Origin: Aquimarina agarivorans
GTDB taxonomy: Bacteria > Bacteroidota > Bacteroidia > Flavobacteriales > Flavobacteriaceae
NCBI RefSeq assembly: GCF_000218485.1
Contig: NZ_AFPB01000174.1
Coordinates: forward strand, 147,930 to 211,929
DNA: 64,000 bases
Reading direction: 5' to 3'
A program made the position numbers and the translations under genes. Under the pieces are notes generated by a model. It saw only the letters and a program-made list of their open reading frames with translations. It had not been told where the DNA came from and made no database searches. This document shows, piece by piece, positions 54,391-63,992 of this stretch. The first letter of the stretch is position 1, and each line of letters opens with the position of its first letter.

Positions 54391-54756
54391 TCAATGAGTT
54401 ATTTTGTGTAAAGAATAATTTGAGTAAAATGTTATTGCGATTAATAATATATTTATTAGAGTGATTACTATTGGGTCCTTATGGGCCGTATGCGCTACTA
54501 TGGCGGTAATAAAAAATAAAAACACGCCACTATACGCCCACTCTTTGTATTGAATTGGGATTTGTGGGATTAATAAAATTAGTACAGCTATTACCTTTAA
54601 AATGCCAAGTTGAATGCGAAAGTGATCGGGAAACCCGAGTTCCCTAACGCCTTCAATGGTGGCTTTACTAAAAATATAAGTGTAGGCGCTCCACAACAAG
54701 AATAATGAAGTGAGAATCGTCGTTGTCCAATAGGCGTTTTTCATAGCATTTATCAA
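54391..54756 (-). CDS. DoxX-like membrane protein
   Basis: A 121-residue four-helix protein with the DoxX-like pattern FPDHFRIQLGILKVIAVLIL and IVAHTAHKDP. An alternative ATG at 54744 (MKNAYWTTT) is also good. Its stop lies one base before the EstB start, so the two are one operon. DoxX relatives take part in quinone- or thiol-linked redox, but many are unassigned. Confidence 0.75.
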   Translation of the reverse strand: MINAMKNAYWTTTILTSLFLLWSAYTYIFSKATIEGVRELGFPDHFRIQLGILKVIAVLILLIPQIPIQYKEWAYSGVFLFFITAIVAHTAHKDPIVITLINILLIAITFYSNYSLHKITH

Positions 54757-55028
54757 TTTATATAAATTAAATCAAATACCCATTAAGGAAAAGAAAAATC
54801 AAGCAAATGATTTATTTCTTGGTTTAATTATTTTGTTATTCAGGTTTTTTCTATTTCATTAAAAATGAGTTACTATTTAAGCTGAGCCTATGTCCAATTT
54901 TAATCTTGTCTAAGTACATTCTTTCAGTATTTTATAATTATACTAAATTTATGACTGATTGTGATTGCCTAACAATTTCGTAATAGCTACAGGCAACTGT
55001 TCCAAAACAATTGACTAATACTTTTTTA

Positions 55029-58000
55029 TCAAAGTTCTGCATTTGCTGCAATCAGTTTTTCATCGTCCAAATTCGTTTCTTTACCAAACCAACTTTTTAA
55101 TTTTAATTTAAGTAAGTGTATTAAGTAAAATAACACAGGAACAATTACTAAAGTTAAAAATGTAGCTATTATTAAACCGTAAATTACAGTTTTGGCTAAT
55201 GGTCCCCAAAATATAACATTGTCACCACCCATGTAGAACTTGGCATCAAACTCTCCAAACAGCGTAATAAAGTTGATGTTAAGTCCAATAGCTAAAGGAA
55301 TTAGTCCTAGTACAGTAGTAATAGCGGTTAGTAATACAGGTCTTAATCTGGCACGCCCTCCTTCAATAATGGCCTCTTTAACTATTTTGGCAGGCAATAA
55401 AACTCCTTTTTCAACACCTAAAGCAACGGCTTTACGATCAATAAGTAGTTGCGTATAATCCAACAATACTACTCCATTGTTTACTACAATTCCTGCTAAG
55501 GAAATAATCCCCATCATGGTCATCATAATTACGAATGGCGCTCCAGTAATGACTAATCCTCCAAATACACCGATAAAGCTTAAAAATATAGCAACCATTA
55601 TTATGGCAGGCTTGGATATGGATCCAAATTGGAAAATTAGAATAAAAAATATCAACCCCAATCCAGCAAAAAACGCACCCATTAAAAAAGCTTGCTGTTT
55701 ATTTTGTTCTTCAATTTGTCCTGTAAAGTCAAATGAAACTCCTTTTGGTTTTTCAAATTGCTTCATTTCTTCTTCAATTTGACTTACAATTGCACCAGCA
55801 TCAGTAAATCCAGGCTTTAAACCCGAATACACTGTTACCACACGAGTAGCGTTTTTGTGTTTTATCGCACTGTATGAAGTGGTGTTTTTTTGAGTAGCTA
55901 AGGCAGCTAACGGTATTTCTTTCAATCGTCCGGTGTTAGGATCTCTAAAGGTCAGGTTTTGGTTAAAAAGGATGCTATTGTCATAACGATTATCTTTATT
56001 AAAACGTACATTAATATCATAGTTGTCACCATCCAATTTATAAACACCCGCTTTTTCTCCAAAGATAGAACGGCGAAGTTGTTGGCCAATTTGTCCAGTG
56101 CTTACTCCTAATTCCCCCGCTTTTTTACGATCTATCAATACTTTTACGGCAGGTTTTGCTTTATTAACATCAATTTTTAATTCATCAATACCAGAAATAT
56201 TTTTATTGTTAATAAAGCTCCGCATGCGTTCGGCTGTTTGAATCAACAACTCATAGTCTTGCCCTTTAATTTCAATGTTTATTGGAGGTCCTGCAGGGGG
56301 ACCTACCGGGTCTTTTTCTACAGAGATACTTACCCCAGGATAAATTCCAACTAAGCCTTTTTGTACTTCGGCACGTAATTGTTCGGAGTCCATACCACGG
56401 CGGTACTTATATTCGCGCATGGTAGCGGTAATTTTACCACGGTGTGGCATATCGCTAGTGGAGCCTCCGTCGGTTTGCGGATTCCCAGCACCTCTTCCTA
56501 CCTGCGATACGGTAGACTCTACCAATACATTTTTATCTTCAAAAATATATTTGTCTGTATCGATTATTGAGTATACGCGTTGCTCAATACTTTTAGTAAT
56601 TTTATTAGTTTTGTCAATATCAGTCCCTTCAGGATACTCGATATACACAAAAATTTGATTGGGTTTATTGTCAGGGAAAAACTCAATTTTTGTTCTTTTA
56701 GAACCGATTGAAGCTCCAAACCCAACAAAAGCAAAAATTAACAAACCAAAAGTGACAATAAAAAATATGCCAGGCCACCATCCTTTTAGTGCAAAGGCAA
56801 CAAAGCGTTTGTACTGATTTTCCAACCAAACTAAAGAGTTGTCCTGAAAATAATTAGCAGCAGGCTTAAGTGCATATTTATACAGCCAGAATAATAGTGC
56901 AGTAACTAGCATTAAAGTGCCTAATCCTCGTAATTGTCCGCCAAAAGCAGTAATTAAACCTCCAATGATTCCTAAAACCAAGGTAAGTTGGATAAGCTGT
57001 TTTAATGTTAATTCACGTTTGCCAATTTCCATAAAACGCGATACCAACATGGAGTTAATAAAAATTGCCACAAATAGCGATGAACCTAAAACTACGGACA
57101 ACGTAATTGGGAAATAAATCATAAACTGTCCCATGACTCCAGGCCATGTCCCTAATGGAACAAAGGCAGCCACTGTGGTAAGTGTAGATATTATGATAGG
57201 AAACGCAATTTCACCCACCCCATTTTTAGCAGCTTCAATCCGTGTCATACCTTCTTCTTTCATTAGTCTAAACACATTTTCAACAACTACAATACCATTA
57301 TCTACTAGCATTCCTAATCCCATAATTAAACCAAACAGGATCATGGTGTTCATAGTATACCCTAAAGCATTTAAAATCATGAAGGACATAAACATGGATA
57401 AGGGTATGGCAAAACCAACAAACAAGGCGTTTCTGAATCCTAAAAAGAACATAAGGACGGTAACTACCAATATAATTCCAAAAATAATGTTGTTTACTAA
57501 GTCATCTACCTGATTTAAAGTTTTTTCAGATTGGTCATTAGCTAAAGTAACCCGTAAATCAGGAGGAAAGATGTTTTCTTTGGCATCAGCAACCAGTACT
57601 TTAATTTTATCTACGGCTTCTACCATGTTTTTACCTGAACGTTTTTTGATATCAAGCATTACCACAGGTTTTCCGTATTCTCTGGCGTAAGTAGTAGCAT
57701 CTTCAGCTTTAAATGAAACGGTAGCTACATCTTTAAGATACACTACGCCATTATTACTTTTAATGACAAAATTTTCCAACTCTTTAGGATCTTTGATTTC
57801 GCCAATGATTCGCATAGTGCGTTGTTGTCCGCTTTTTTTTAGGTTACCTGCGGAAATAGTAATGTTTCCACCGCTTATTGCACCAAGGATGTCCTGAAAA
57901 CTAACTTTGGCAGCCATCATTTTGTAAATATCTACGGCAACTTCCACCTCGCGTTCCTGAGCACCACGGATATCTACTTTTTTAATTTCAGGGAAATCTT

Positions 58001-58538
58001 CAATATTATCCTCAAGGTACTCGGCAAATTCTTTAAGCTTTTGCAGCGGATAATCACCTGCAATATTGATATTTAAAATAGGTGTTTCTTCTGAAATGCT
58101 TATGTCAAATACATTGGGTTTTACCTTGGCTCCGTTAAATGTGGGCCAGTCTTCCTTGGCAGATTCCTGATCCACTTCATCTTTCACCTTTTGCTTGGCT
58201 TGCTCCACCGTAACTCCCTCGTCAAACTCCAAGGTGATGATGCCAAAATCCTGTTGCGCAGTAGAAAGCATTTTGGTTACGTTACTTACGTTTTTAAGTC
58301 GATCCTCCAGCGGGTCAACAATCAGGCGTTCAATATCCTCGGCAGTATTTCCGGGGTAAATAGCATTGATGTAAATTTTTGTTTCTTTAATTTCAGGAAA
58401 ATTTTCTCGCGGCATATTAAAATATGCTGTTAACCCTAAAGTCAAGAATAAAAATATGATCACATAAATAACCGTCTTATTATCTATAGCCCATGATGAG
58501 AGCGAAAACTCTTTGTGTATTTCGTTATTTTTACTCAT
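55029..58538 (-). CDS. RND efflux transporter, inner-membrane pump
   Basis: An 1169-residue RND pump of the AcrB/HAE1 type: PRENFPEIKETKIYINAIYP near the start, VTMLSTAQQ-type porter sequence, NTMILFGLIMGLGMLVDNGI for helix 4 and GIVVNNGVVLLDYTQ for the second half. It is about 120 residues longer than AcrB; the extra lies between the two halves and includes hydrophobic segments near 545-590 (ELTLKQLIQLTLVLGIIGGL). It is the last gene of the tetR-tolC-hlyD-rnd operon, 8 nt after the adaptor. Substrate unknown; a bile/drug/dye type is likely. Confidence 0.93.
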   Translation of the reverse strand: MSKNNEIHKEFSLSSWAIDNKTVIYVIIFLFLTLGLTAYFNMPRENFPEIKETKIYINAIYPGNTAEDIERLIVDPLEDRLKNVSNVTKMLSTAQQDFGIITLEFDEGVTVEQAKQKVKDEVDQESAKEDWPTFNGAKVKPNVFDISISEETPILNINIAGDYPLQKLKEFAEYLEDNIEDFPEIKKVDIRGAQEREVEVAVDIYKMMAAKVSFQDILGAISGGNITISAGNLKKSGQQRTMRIIGEIKDPKELENFVIKSNNGVVYLKDVATVSFKAEDATTYAREYGKPVVMLDIKKRSGKNMVEAVDKIKVLVADAKENIFPPDLRVTLANDQSEKTLNQVDDLVNNIIFGIILVVTVLMFFLGFRNALFVGFAIPLSMFMSFMILNALGYTMNTMILFGLIMGLGMLVDNGIVVVENVFRLMKEEGMTRIEAAKNGVGEIAFPIIISTLTTVAAFVPLGTWPGVMGQFMIYFPITLSVVLGSSLFVAIFINSMLVSRFMEIGKRELTLKQLIQLTLVLGIIGGLITAFGGQLRGLGTLMLVTALLFWLYKYALKPAANYFQDNSLVWLENQYKRFVAFALKGWWPGIFFIVTFGLLIFAFVGFGASIGSKRTKIEFFPDNKPNQIFVYIEYPEGTDIDKTNKITKSIEQRVYSIIDTDKYIFEDKNVLVESTVSQVGRGAGNPQTDGGSTSDMPHRGKITATMREYKYRRGMDSEQLRAEVQKGLVGIYPGVSISVEKDPVGPPAGPPINIEIKGQDYELLIQTAERMRSFINNKNISGIDELKIDVNKAKPAVKVLIDRKKAGELGVSTGQIGQQLRRSIFGEKAGVYKLDGDNYDINVRFNKDNRYDNSILFNQNLTFRDPNTGRLKEIPLAALATQKNTTSYSAIKHKNATRVVTVYSGLKPGFTDAGAIVSQIEEEMKQFEKPKGVSFDFTGQIEEQNKQQAFLMGAFFAGLGLIFFILIFQFGSISKPAIIMVAIFLSFIGVFGGLVITGAPFVIMMTMMGIISLAGIVVNNGVVLLDYTQLLIDRKAVALGVEKGVLLPAKIVKEAIIEGGRARLRPVLLTAITTVLGLIPLAIGLNINFITLFGEFDAKFYMGGDNVIFWGPLAKTVIYGLIIATFLTLVIVPVLFYLIHLLKLKLKSWFGKETNLDDEKLIAANAEL

Positions 58539-58545
58539 AATGAGG

Positions 58546-59703
58546 TTAGTTTAAAATGTTAACTTCTTGCTTATTTTTTACACTTCGAGCACCTTCTTCA
58601 ATAATTACATCGTTTGTAGTCAGCCCCTTAGTTATTTCAATTAAATCACCTTGCAATTTACCTGTAGAAACAATTCTTTGAGAAGCAATGGTTTTTCCTT
58701 TTGTGTTTTTATCAATTAAGTATACATACTGTGCTCCCTCGGCATTTTCAGAAAGCAAACTTTGTGGTACCAAAATTGCTTTTTTGTTCACATAATCATT
58801 CAGGTAAAGTTTGGCAGTCAAATTTGGCTTGATGTCTTTAGCTTTGTTGTCTACGGGTATTTCAACACTGTAAGTTCGGCTTTCAGGATTAATAAAGTTA
58901 CCTGCTTGTCGTACTTTAGTGTCAATTTCTTTTCCTAAAACAGGAATAGTCACTTTTACAGGAATTCCTTTACTAACAGTGCCTACAAAACGTTCAGGAA
59001 CTTCAGCTTGAATGTACATTTGGTTAAGATTAACAATGCGGAAAATTGGAGTCGCTCCAGCGGCTACAACGCTTCCCTTTTCGTTAATAACATCATCAAT
59101 AACACCGCTAAAAGGAGCACGAATCATGGTTTTTGCAATCGAACTTTTCATTTGTTCCACAGCTTTGGTTTGGGCTTCGTAATTTGTTTTGGCTTGCAGG
59201 TATTGAATTTCGCTTCCAATTTTTTGGTTCCAAAGGCGCTCTTGTCTTTCAAAGGTGGTTTTAGCTAGTGCAGTTTGCACCTCCATGGAAGCTAATTGCT
59301 GAGATAGTCCTCCGTCATCTACTTTAGCTAATAATTGTCCTTTTTTAACATACTGCCCTTCTTTAACGTATACATTAGTCAGTATGCCATTAAATTCGGG
59401 AGTAAGCACCAGGTTTTGCTTGGTCTGAACATTTCCTTGTAATTCAATAAAATGATTAAAAAGAGTGTCTTTAACTGTTAAAGTGGTTACTAAAGGAACT
59501 TTTTTATTGGGGTCAAGTTTTGCAATTTCAGCACTTAATTGTTCAATTTGATTTGTTAATTGCTGCTGCTGAGCTATTAGTTCCTTTTTTTTAGCGCGAA
59601 TACTAGTGATATCTTTAGATGCAATAGTGTCGGCAACAGATGATTCTTTTTTTCCACAAGCGATTACGAGTAGGAAAAGGAATGGATATAATAAATTTTT
59701 CAT
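58546..59703 (-). CDS. RND periplasmic adaptor (HlyD/AcrA type) lipoprotein
   Basis: A 385-residue membrane-fusion protein. ATG 59703 (MKNLLYPFLFLLVIACGKKE) gives a lipobox at Cys16; a longer frame would overlap TolC. A coiled coil (about 30-65) precedes barrel-sandwich and lipoyl-type domains (YVKEGQYVKKGQLLAKVDDG, MIRAPFSGVIDDV). It links the pump with TolC. The start is 13 nt from the TolC stop. Confidence 0.92.
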   Translation of the reverse strand: MKNLLYPFLFLLVIACGKKESSVADTIASKDITSIRAKKKELIAQQQQLTNQIEQLSAEIAKLDPNKKVPLVTTLTVKDTLFNHFIELQGNVQTKQNLVLTPEFNGILTNVYVKEGQYVKKGQLLAKVDDGGLSQQLASMEVQTALAKTTFERQERLWNQKIGSEIQYLQAKTNYEAQTKAVEQMKSSIAKTMIRAPFSGVIDDVINEKGSVVAAGATPIFRIVNLNQMYIQAEVPERFVGTVSKGIPVKVTIPVLGKEIDTKVRQAGNFINPESRTYSVEIPVDNKAKDIKPNLTAKLYLNDYVNKKAILVPQSLLSENAEGAQYVYLIDKNTKGKTIASQRIVSTGKLQGDLIEITKGLTTNDVIIEEGARSVKNKQEVNILN

Positions 59704-59716
59704 AATTCGTTGGTTG

Positions 59717-61063
59717 CTATAAGTTAAATACATTTAAAATGGATTGTAATGTGGCGTTATCTTTTATTACTTTTAATTGTGCTTGTAAATGCTGTTGTTG
59801 AGCACTGTATAGTTGGGTTTGTGCTTGCCTCAACTCAAAGCTAGAGGCTAAACCTTCATTGAATTTGATTTGATTCTTTTTTTCAATACGTTCGGCTAAA
59901 GCTAAATTTTGTTTTAGCGTGTTTAAATTGGCAATAGCAAATTCAAAATCACTTTTGGCTTGGTTGTACCCTAATTGAATGCGTTCTGTGTTTTCAGTAT
60001 GAGAAATTTGCGCCTGTTCATAGGCTAATTTTGCTTTTTTGGTACTTGCTGAATTTTTAAACGAAGTAAAAATTGGAACTTTAACGCTAGCTCCCAAAAT
60101 TGACGATTGAAACCATTTTTGATCCGAATCTAAAAAATTATATCCCTGCCTAAAGGCGGTAGTACCATAATTTACAAAAGCACTAACAGTAGGCAATCGT
60201 TTTGCTTTTTCAAGTTTAAACTCTAATCTGCGTTGCTCAACAAAAAGTTCTGAAATTTTGTAATCATTATTATTCCCTATATTGAAAGCCTTAAAAGCAG
60301 TATCAGTAGTGGCTTTAGTGTTAGCTATAGTTTCTAAATTATCAGTAAGTGTCAGCGTGGTGTCAATAGGAATTCCTAAACCAAGTTTCAGCATTTTAAT
60401 TGCAATGTCTTCGGTACGTTCGGTATTATTTAGTTGATTTTTAATTTGCAATAAAGTAATTTGAAGTTGCTCAACGCTTTCTTCTTCAGCCAAACCGTTT
60501 TCATAAATTTTTTGTGTTTCATTAAGGTTTGATTCTAAATTTTCAATGTTTCGTTGCAACACACGTATACTTTCTTGCGTAAGCAAAACAGCGCCATAAG
60601 CATTGGTAATGCCTTCGATAATTTTTAAGTTTTGACTTTCCTTTTGTGTGTTTGTAAAATCAACAAATACGGATGCAGCTTCTAGTCCCACTAAGTAAGA
60701 GCCATCAAAAATAAGTTGACTTAAAGTGGCAGTTAGCGCTGTTTGTTGTTCCACTCCAAAAACAACAGGGATAAAAGTTCCAGGAGCCCCACCTGCAAAT
60801 TCAGCAGGAATTAGATTGACAGGTTGTTTTAATTGGTTAGTGTATGCCGCCTCAGCGTTTATTTGCGGAAGCCCAATTGCAGTAGTTTCCCATTTTTGTT
60901 TTAATGCTTTGGCCACTTCTTTGTTTGCGTTCAGCGCAGTATAACTACTATCAAGCGCGAATTGTATGGCTTCCTGTAAAGAAAAACTATACTTTTTTTG
61001 CTGCGCATTCATGGCTAAAATAGCGACAAATAGTAAGCAAAATAGTCTTGTTTTTTGTCTCAT
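59717..61063 (-). CDS. TolC-family outer-membrane efflux protein
   Basis: A 448-residue TolC/OEP: signal peptide ending MNAQ, then SFSLQEAIQFALDSSYTALN and the long paired coiled coils with ASFELRQAQTQLYSAQQQ near the C-terminus. Overlaps TetR by 4 nt (ATGA) and precedes the adaptor by 13 nt. It is the outer-membrane channel of the tripartite pump. Confidence 0.93.
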   Translation of the reverse strand: MRQKTRLFCLLFVAILAMNAQQKKYSFSLQEAIQFALDSSYTALNANKEVAKALKQKWETTAIGLPQINAEAAYTNQLKQPVNLIPAEFAGGAPGTFIPVVFGVEQQTALTATLSQLIFDGSYLVGLEAASVFVDFTNTQKESQNLKIIEGITNAYGAVLLTQESIRVLQRNIENLESNLNETQKIYENGLAEEESVEQLQITLLQIKNQLNNTERTEDIAIKMLKLGLGIPIDTTLTLTDNLETIANTKATTDTAFKAFNIGNNNDYKISELFVEQRRLEFKLEKAKRLPTVSAFVNYGTTAFRQGYNFLDSDQKWFQSSILGASVKVPIFTSFKNSASTKKAKLAYEQAQISHTENTERIQLGYNQAKSDFEFAIANLNTLKQNLALAERIEKKNQIKFNEGLASSFELRQAQTQLYSAQQQHLQAQLKVIKDNATLQSILNVFNL

Positions 61064-61683
61064 AAGTTTCGTTCTTTTTGAATATTAGTTAATATATTAA
61101 TGCCTTTTTCAGTGGCAATTCCGCGTATATGATAGGTTAAGTATTCATCATTAATGATGGATGCTTTATAGGTGTTGTTTGGAAAAACATCCTGATTGCA
61201 AAGTCCTGAAATATTTAAAAAATAAATTCGGGCAATAATTTCTTTTGGTAAGCCTTTTCTATAACTTCCTTTTTCAACGCCTCGTTGAAGGTTTTCAAGG
61301 GTGCAATCCATAACAGTTTCAAATTTGCGCCTGTTTAGTTTGTGGAATATCTTTGGATAATATTTGCATAGTTGATATTCAGTAGCGGATTCTTCATTGT
61401 TCAAGTTTTCGCGTACAAAATCATTAATGACATATAACTCTTCAATAGGATCTAAATTTTTTGCTCTAATGGTGTTGATTCCTTTTTCAATAAAATTGAA
61501 AGTGAATTCTGAAGTTTTTTCAACGAGTTCTGTTTTGGTTTTAAAATAATTATAAATCGTTTTTTTTGAAATAGCCATTTCACTAGCCAAATCATCCATA
61601 GTAACGCTTTTAAAACCGCGACTTAAAAAAAGTTGAGCAGCTTTTTTTATAATTTGGTGGTATATTTCCGATGTTGAACTCAT
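61060..61683 (-). CDS. TetR/AcrR-type repressor of the efflux operon
   Basis: A 207-residue TetR: the N-terminal HTH is IIKKAAQLFLSRGFKSVTMD, then DLASEMAISKKTIYNYFKTK. First gene of the operon; its stop overlaps TolC. A palindromic operator with promoter (61691-61731) sits just upstream, so autorepression is likely, with the pump substrate as inducer. Confidence 0.93.
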   Translation of the reverse strand: MSSTSEIYHQIIKKAAQLFLSRGFKSVTMDDLASEMAISKKTIYNYFKTKTELVEKTSEFTFNFIEKGINTIRAKNLDPIEELYVINDFVRENLNNEESATEYQLCKYYPKIFHKLNRRKFETVMDCTLENLQRGVEKGSYRKGLPKEIIARIYFLNISGLCNQDVFPNNTYKASIINDEYLTYHIRGIATEKGINILTNIQKERNL

Positions 61684-61690
61684 AATAAGG

Positions 61691-61731
61691 CAAACTTAGA
61701 CAGGAAACTTCAAAAACAATAAAAGTTTCCT
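61691..61731 (-). promoter_or_regulatory. promoter and palindromic operator of the tetR-efflux operon
   Basis: On the minus strand TTG (61719-61717), 18 nt and TAAGTTTG (61698-61691) make an excellent Bacteroidetes promoter ending about 8 nt before the tetR ATG, so the leader is nearly absent. Overlapping it, AGGAAACTT (61702-61710) and AAGTTTCCT (61723-61731) are exact inverted copies 12 nt apart, a typical TetR operator covering the -33 element. Confidence 0.75.
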
Positions 61732-61883
61732 TAGTTTTAGTAAAAATTTAACTTTTTTGTAAGCTGTGTTTATTAATTTTCATGGGCATCAAGGAACCTA
61801 AAAAATGCCAGATTAGGCTGTTTGATAAAAATTAAAATTGACGCAATAGCAATTTGCATTTGGATGGCATTCTTTAAAAAGTT

Positions 61884-61891
61884 TACATTTG
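61884..61891 (+). promoter_or_regulatory. -7-like element TACATTTG at the polyprenyl synthase start
   Basis: Exact TAnnTTTG, with TTTG 21 nt upstream. It overlaps the TTG proposed as start (61889-61891), which therefore argues for a start at GTG 61907. Confidence 0.35.
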
Positions 61892-62887
61892 AATAAAAAC
61901 ATAGTATTAGTGGATAAGCTGTCATTGTATCAAGAAAAATTTTTAGAGTATTTGGCTCAAAATAATCGAGTAGTTGAACCAGTTAATTTATATGAGCCAG
62001 TACGCTATATTTTAAGCATGGGGGGCAAGCGTATTCGACCAATGTTAACATTAATGGGCGCTGATATTTTTGGATCTACTATTGAGGAGGCCTTACCAGC
62101 GGCGCTCGCCATTGAAGTGTTTCATAATTTTTCATTAGTGCATGATGATATCATGGATGAGGCTCCTTTACGACGCGGTAATGAAACTGTACACTCCAAG
62201 TGGAATGTTAATACTGGGATTTTATCAGGCGACGCAATGCTGATTCAAGCATATCAAAATTTTGAAGCTTATGAACCCGTAATATTTGTAAAGTTAGCGA
62301 AGCTGTTTTCCAAAACCGCTTTGGAGGTTTGTGAAGGGCAACAGTATGATGTTGATTTTGAAGATAGGTCGGATGTTACCCAGGATGAATACTTACATAT
62401 GATTACTTGTAAAACCGCTGTTTTAGTGGGTGCAGCGCTTCAAATGGGAGCTATTATTGCTGAAAGAAATGATAAAGAGCAAAAAGCAATATATGAATAT
62501 GGCAAGCTACTGGGAATTGCATTTCAATTACAAGATGATTATTTAGACGCTTTTGGTGATCCAAAGACTTTTGGAAAGCAGGTTGGTGGCGATATTATTG
62601 AAAATAAAAAGACTTATTTGTATTTGAAAGCTATTGAGTTGGGCTCAACATCGCAGCAAGAAGAACTGTTGTACCTATTTTCAGATTCATTTGATGGGGG
62701 AAAGCTAGGTAAAATAGAAAATGCAAAGCAACTTTTTATTGAAACAAATGCAGCAGAGGCTACAAAAAAACTCATTAACGTGTACACAAAAAAAGCTTTT
62801 GATGAATTGGATGTGTTGGATATTTCAACTGAAAACAAAGCGTTATTGGTTGATTTTGGAAAATACTTGATGCACCGAAGTGTGTGA
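61889..62887 (+). CDS. polyprenyl diphosphate synthase
   Basis: A 332-residue trans-prenyltransferase: GGKRIRPML, the first Asp-rich motif LVHDDIMDEAPLRRGNETVH and the second FQLQDDYLDAFGDPKTFGKQ, all in order. It extends isoprenoids for quinone side chains; chain length cannot be read from sequence. The start is uncertain: TTG 61889 or GTG 61907, the latter supported by the -7 element; the first ATG in frame is too far downstream. Divergent from tetR; a transposase follows. Confidence 0.9.
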   Translation: MNKNIVLVDKLSLYQEKFLEYLAQNNRVVEPVNLYEPVRYILSMGGKRIRPMLTLMGADIFGSTIEEALPAALAIEVFHNFSLVHDDIMDEAPLRRGNETVHSKWNVNTGILSGDAMLIQAYQNFEAYEPVIFVKLAKLFSKTALEVCEGQQYDVDFEDRSDVTQDEYLHMITCKTAVLVGAALQMGAIIAERNDKEQKAIYEYGKLLGIAFQLQDDYLDAFGDPKTFGKQVGGDIIENKKTYLYLKAIELGSTSQQEELLYLFSDSFDGGKLGKIENAKQLFIETNAAEATKKLINVYTKKAFDELDVLDISTENKALLVDFGKYLMHRSV

Positions 62888-62939
62888 TTGTTAAAATTTT
62901 AGAAATGCATGTAATCCTATGGCTTTGTTTGGTGCTATA

Positions 62940-63992
62940 TTAACCCGACGGCAATAAATAGAGATTTTGTGCTGCGTATTTTATATCCTTATGGTTAAAA
63001 TATTTAGCTACTCTTTGGCTATTTTCAGTTAGCATTTTCATATGATTCTTGACATTTTCTTCAAGCTGTTTTTCGTTTTTAGGAGCAGGTTTTTCAGATA
63101 AAGCATATTTTAAATCACAGTTTAGATACTCATCAGGGTTTTTCTCTGGAGAATAAGAAGGCAAGAAGAATAACTCAATATGTTCCAGTTTTTCTTCAAT
63201 CCATTTCTTTACTATTTTACTGTGATGAACTCTTAAATTATCTAGGATTAAAAATATTTTTTGTGTTTTATCTTTGATAAGCTGTTCTAGAAATTCAATG
63301 AATCTATCAGCATTCATAGTTCCTGAGTAAATCATAAATTGAACACTTCCTTGATTAGTTACTGTAGAAATCATGTTTACAGAAAAACGTTTAGACATAC
63401 TTTTCTTTACAGGCGTTTTTCCTTTGGGAGCATAAGAACGACCATGTTGATTAGCGTTTCTTACTCCTGTTTCATCACCCCATTGTATTTCTGCATTTTC
63501 CTCTTTAGCGCGTTTCTTAATGGCTGGATATTGTTCATCTAACCATAATTGCACTTTTTTAGAACATTGTTCGTAAGCTTGTTTCTTGGGTTTTTGAGGA
63601 CTAAATCCCCAAGAGCGTAGATAATCCCCCATTGTATTTATCGCTAATTTTACACCAAATTCACGTTCCACTAATTCCTTTACAGCTTTGCGTGTCCATA
63701 AAGCAAAATCCAATTTTAGTTGATCTGGCATAACATCTGTAATCATGCGTTGGATCTCTAACTCTTGAGTGCTACTAAGTAATTTTTTATCCTCAGAGCT
63801 AACACCGCGCTTATTATCTGTCAACCCTTTAATCCCTTCTTTTTTATGTTTTTTAACCCAATTAGTAATTGTGTTTGGGTTAACTCCGTACATCATAGCT
63901 ACTTTTTTCTTTTGAACACCTGAATTAATTTGCTTGATCGCTCGTTTGCGTATTTCCTTTCTGCTTGCAGAATCTACTGATCTAAAATCCAT
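62940..63992 (-). CDS. IS630-family transposase
   Basis: A 350-residue DDE transposase: N-terminal helix-turn-helix (KKVAMMYGVNPNTITNWVKK), then WGDETGVRN, FLILDNLRVHHSK and FLPSYSPEKNPDEYLNCDLK holding the DDE residues (Asp, Asp, Glu). The frame is complete. I could not define inverted repeats or the TA target duplication; the far IS end lies beyond the window. Confidence 0.9.
   Translation of the reverse strand: MDFRSVDSASRKEIRKRAIKQINSGVQKKKVAMMYGVNPNTITNWVKKHKKEGIKGLTDNKRGVSSEDKKLLSSTQELEIQRMITDVMPDQLKLDFALWTRKAVKELVEREFGVKLAINTMGDYLRSWGFSPQKPKKQAYEQCSKKVQLWLDEQYPAIKKRAKEENAEIQWGDETGVRNANQHGRSYAPKGKTPVKKSMSKRFSVNMISTVTNQGSVQFMIYSGTMNADRFIEFLEQLIKDKTQKIFLILDNLRVHHSKIVKKWIEEKLEHIELFFLPSYSPEKNPDEYLNCDLKYALSEKPAPKNEKQLEENVKNHMKMLTENSQRVAKYFNHKDIKYAAQNLYLLPSG

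Noticed and set aside
57133..57513. 126-codon plus-strand frame inside the RND pump gene
   Set aside because: Antisense shadow of a well-supported conserved gene; proline- and threonine-rich by codon complement.
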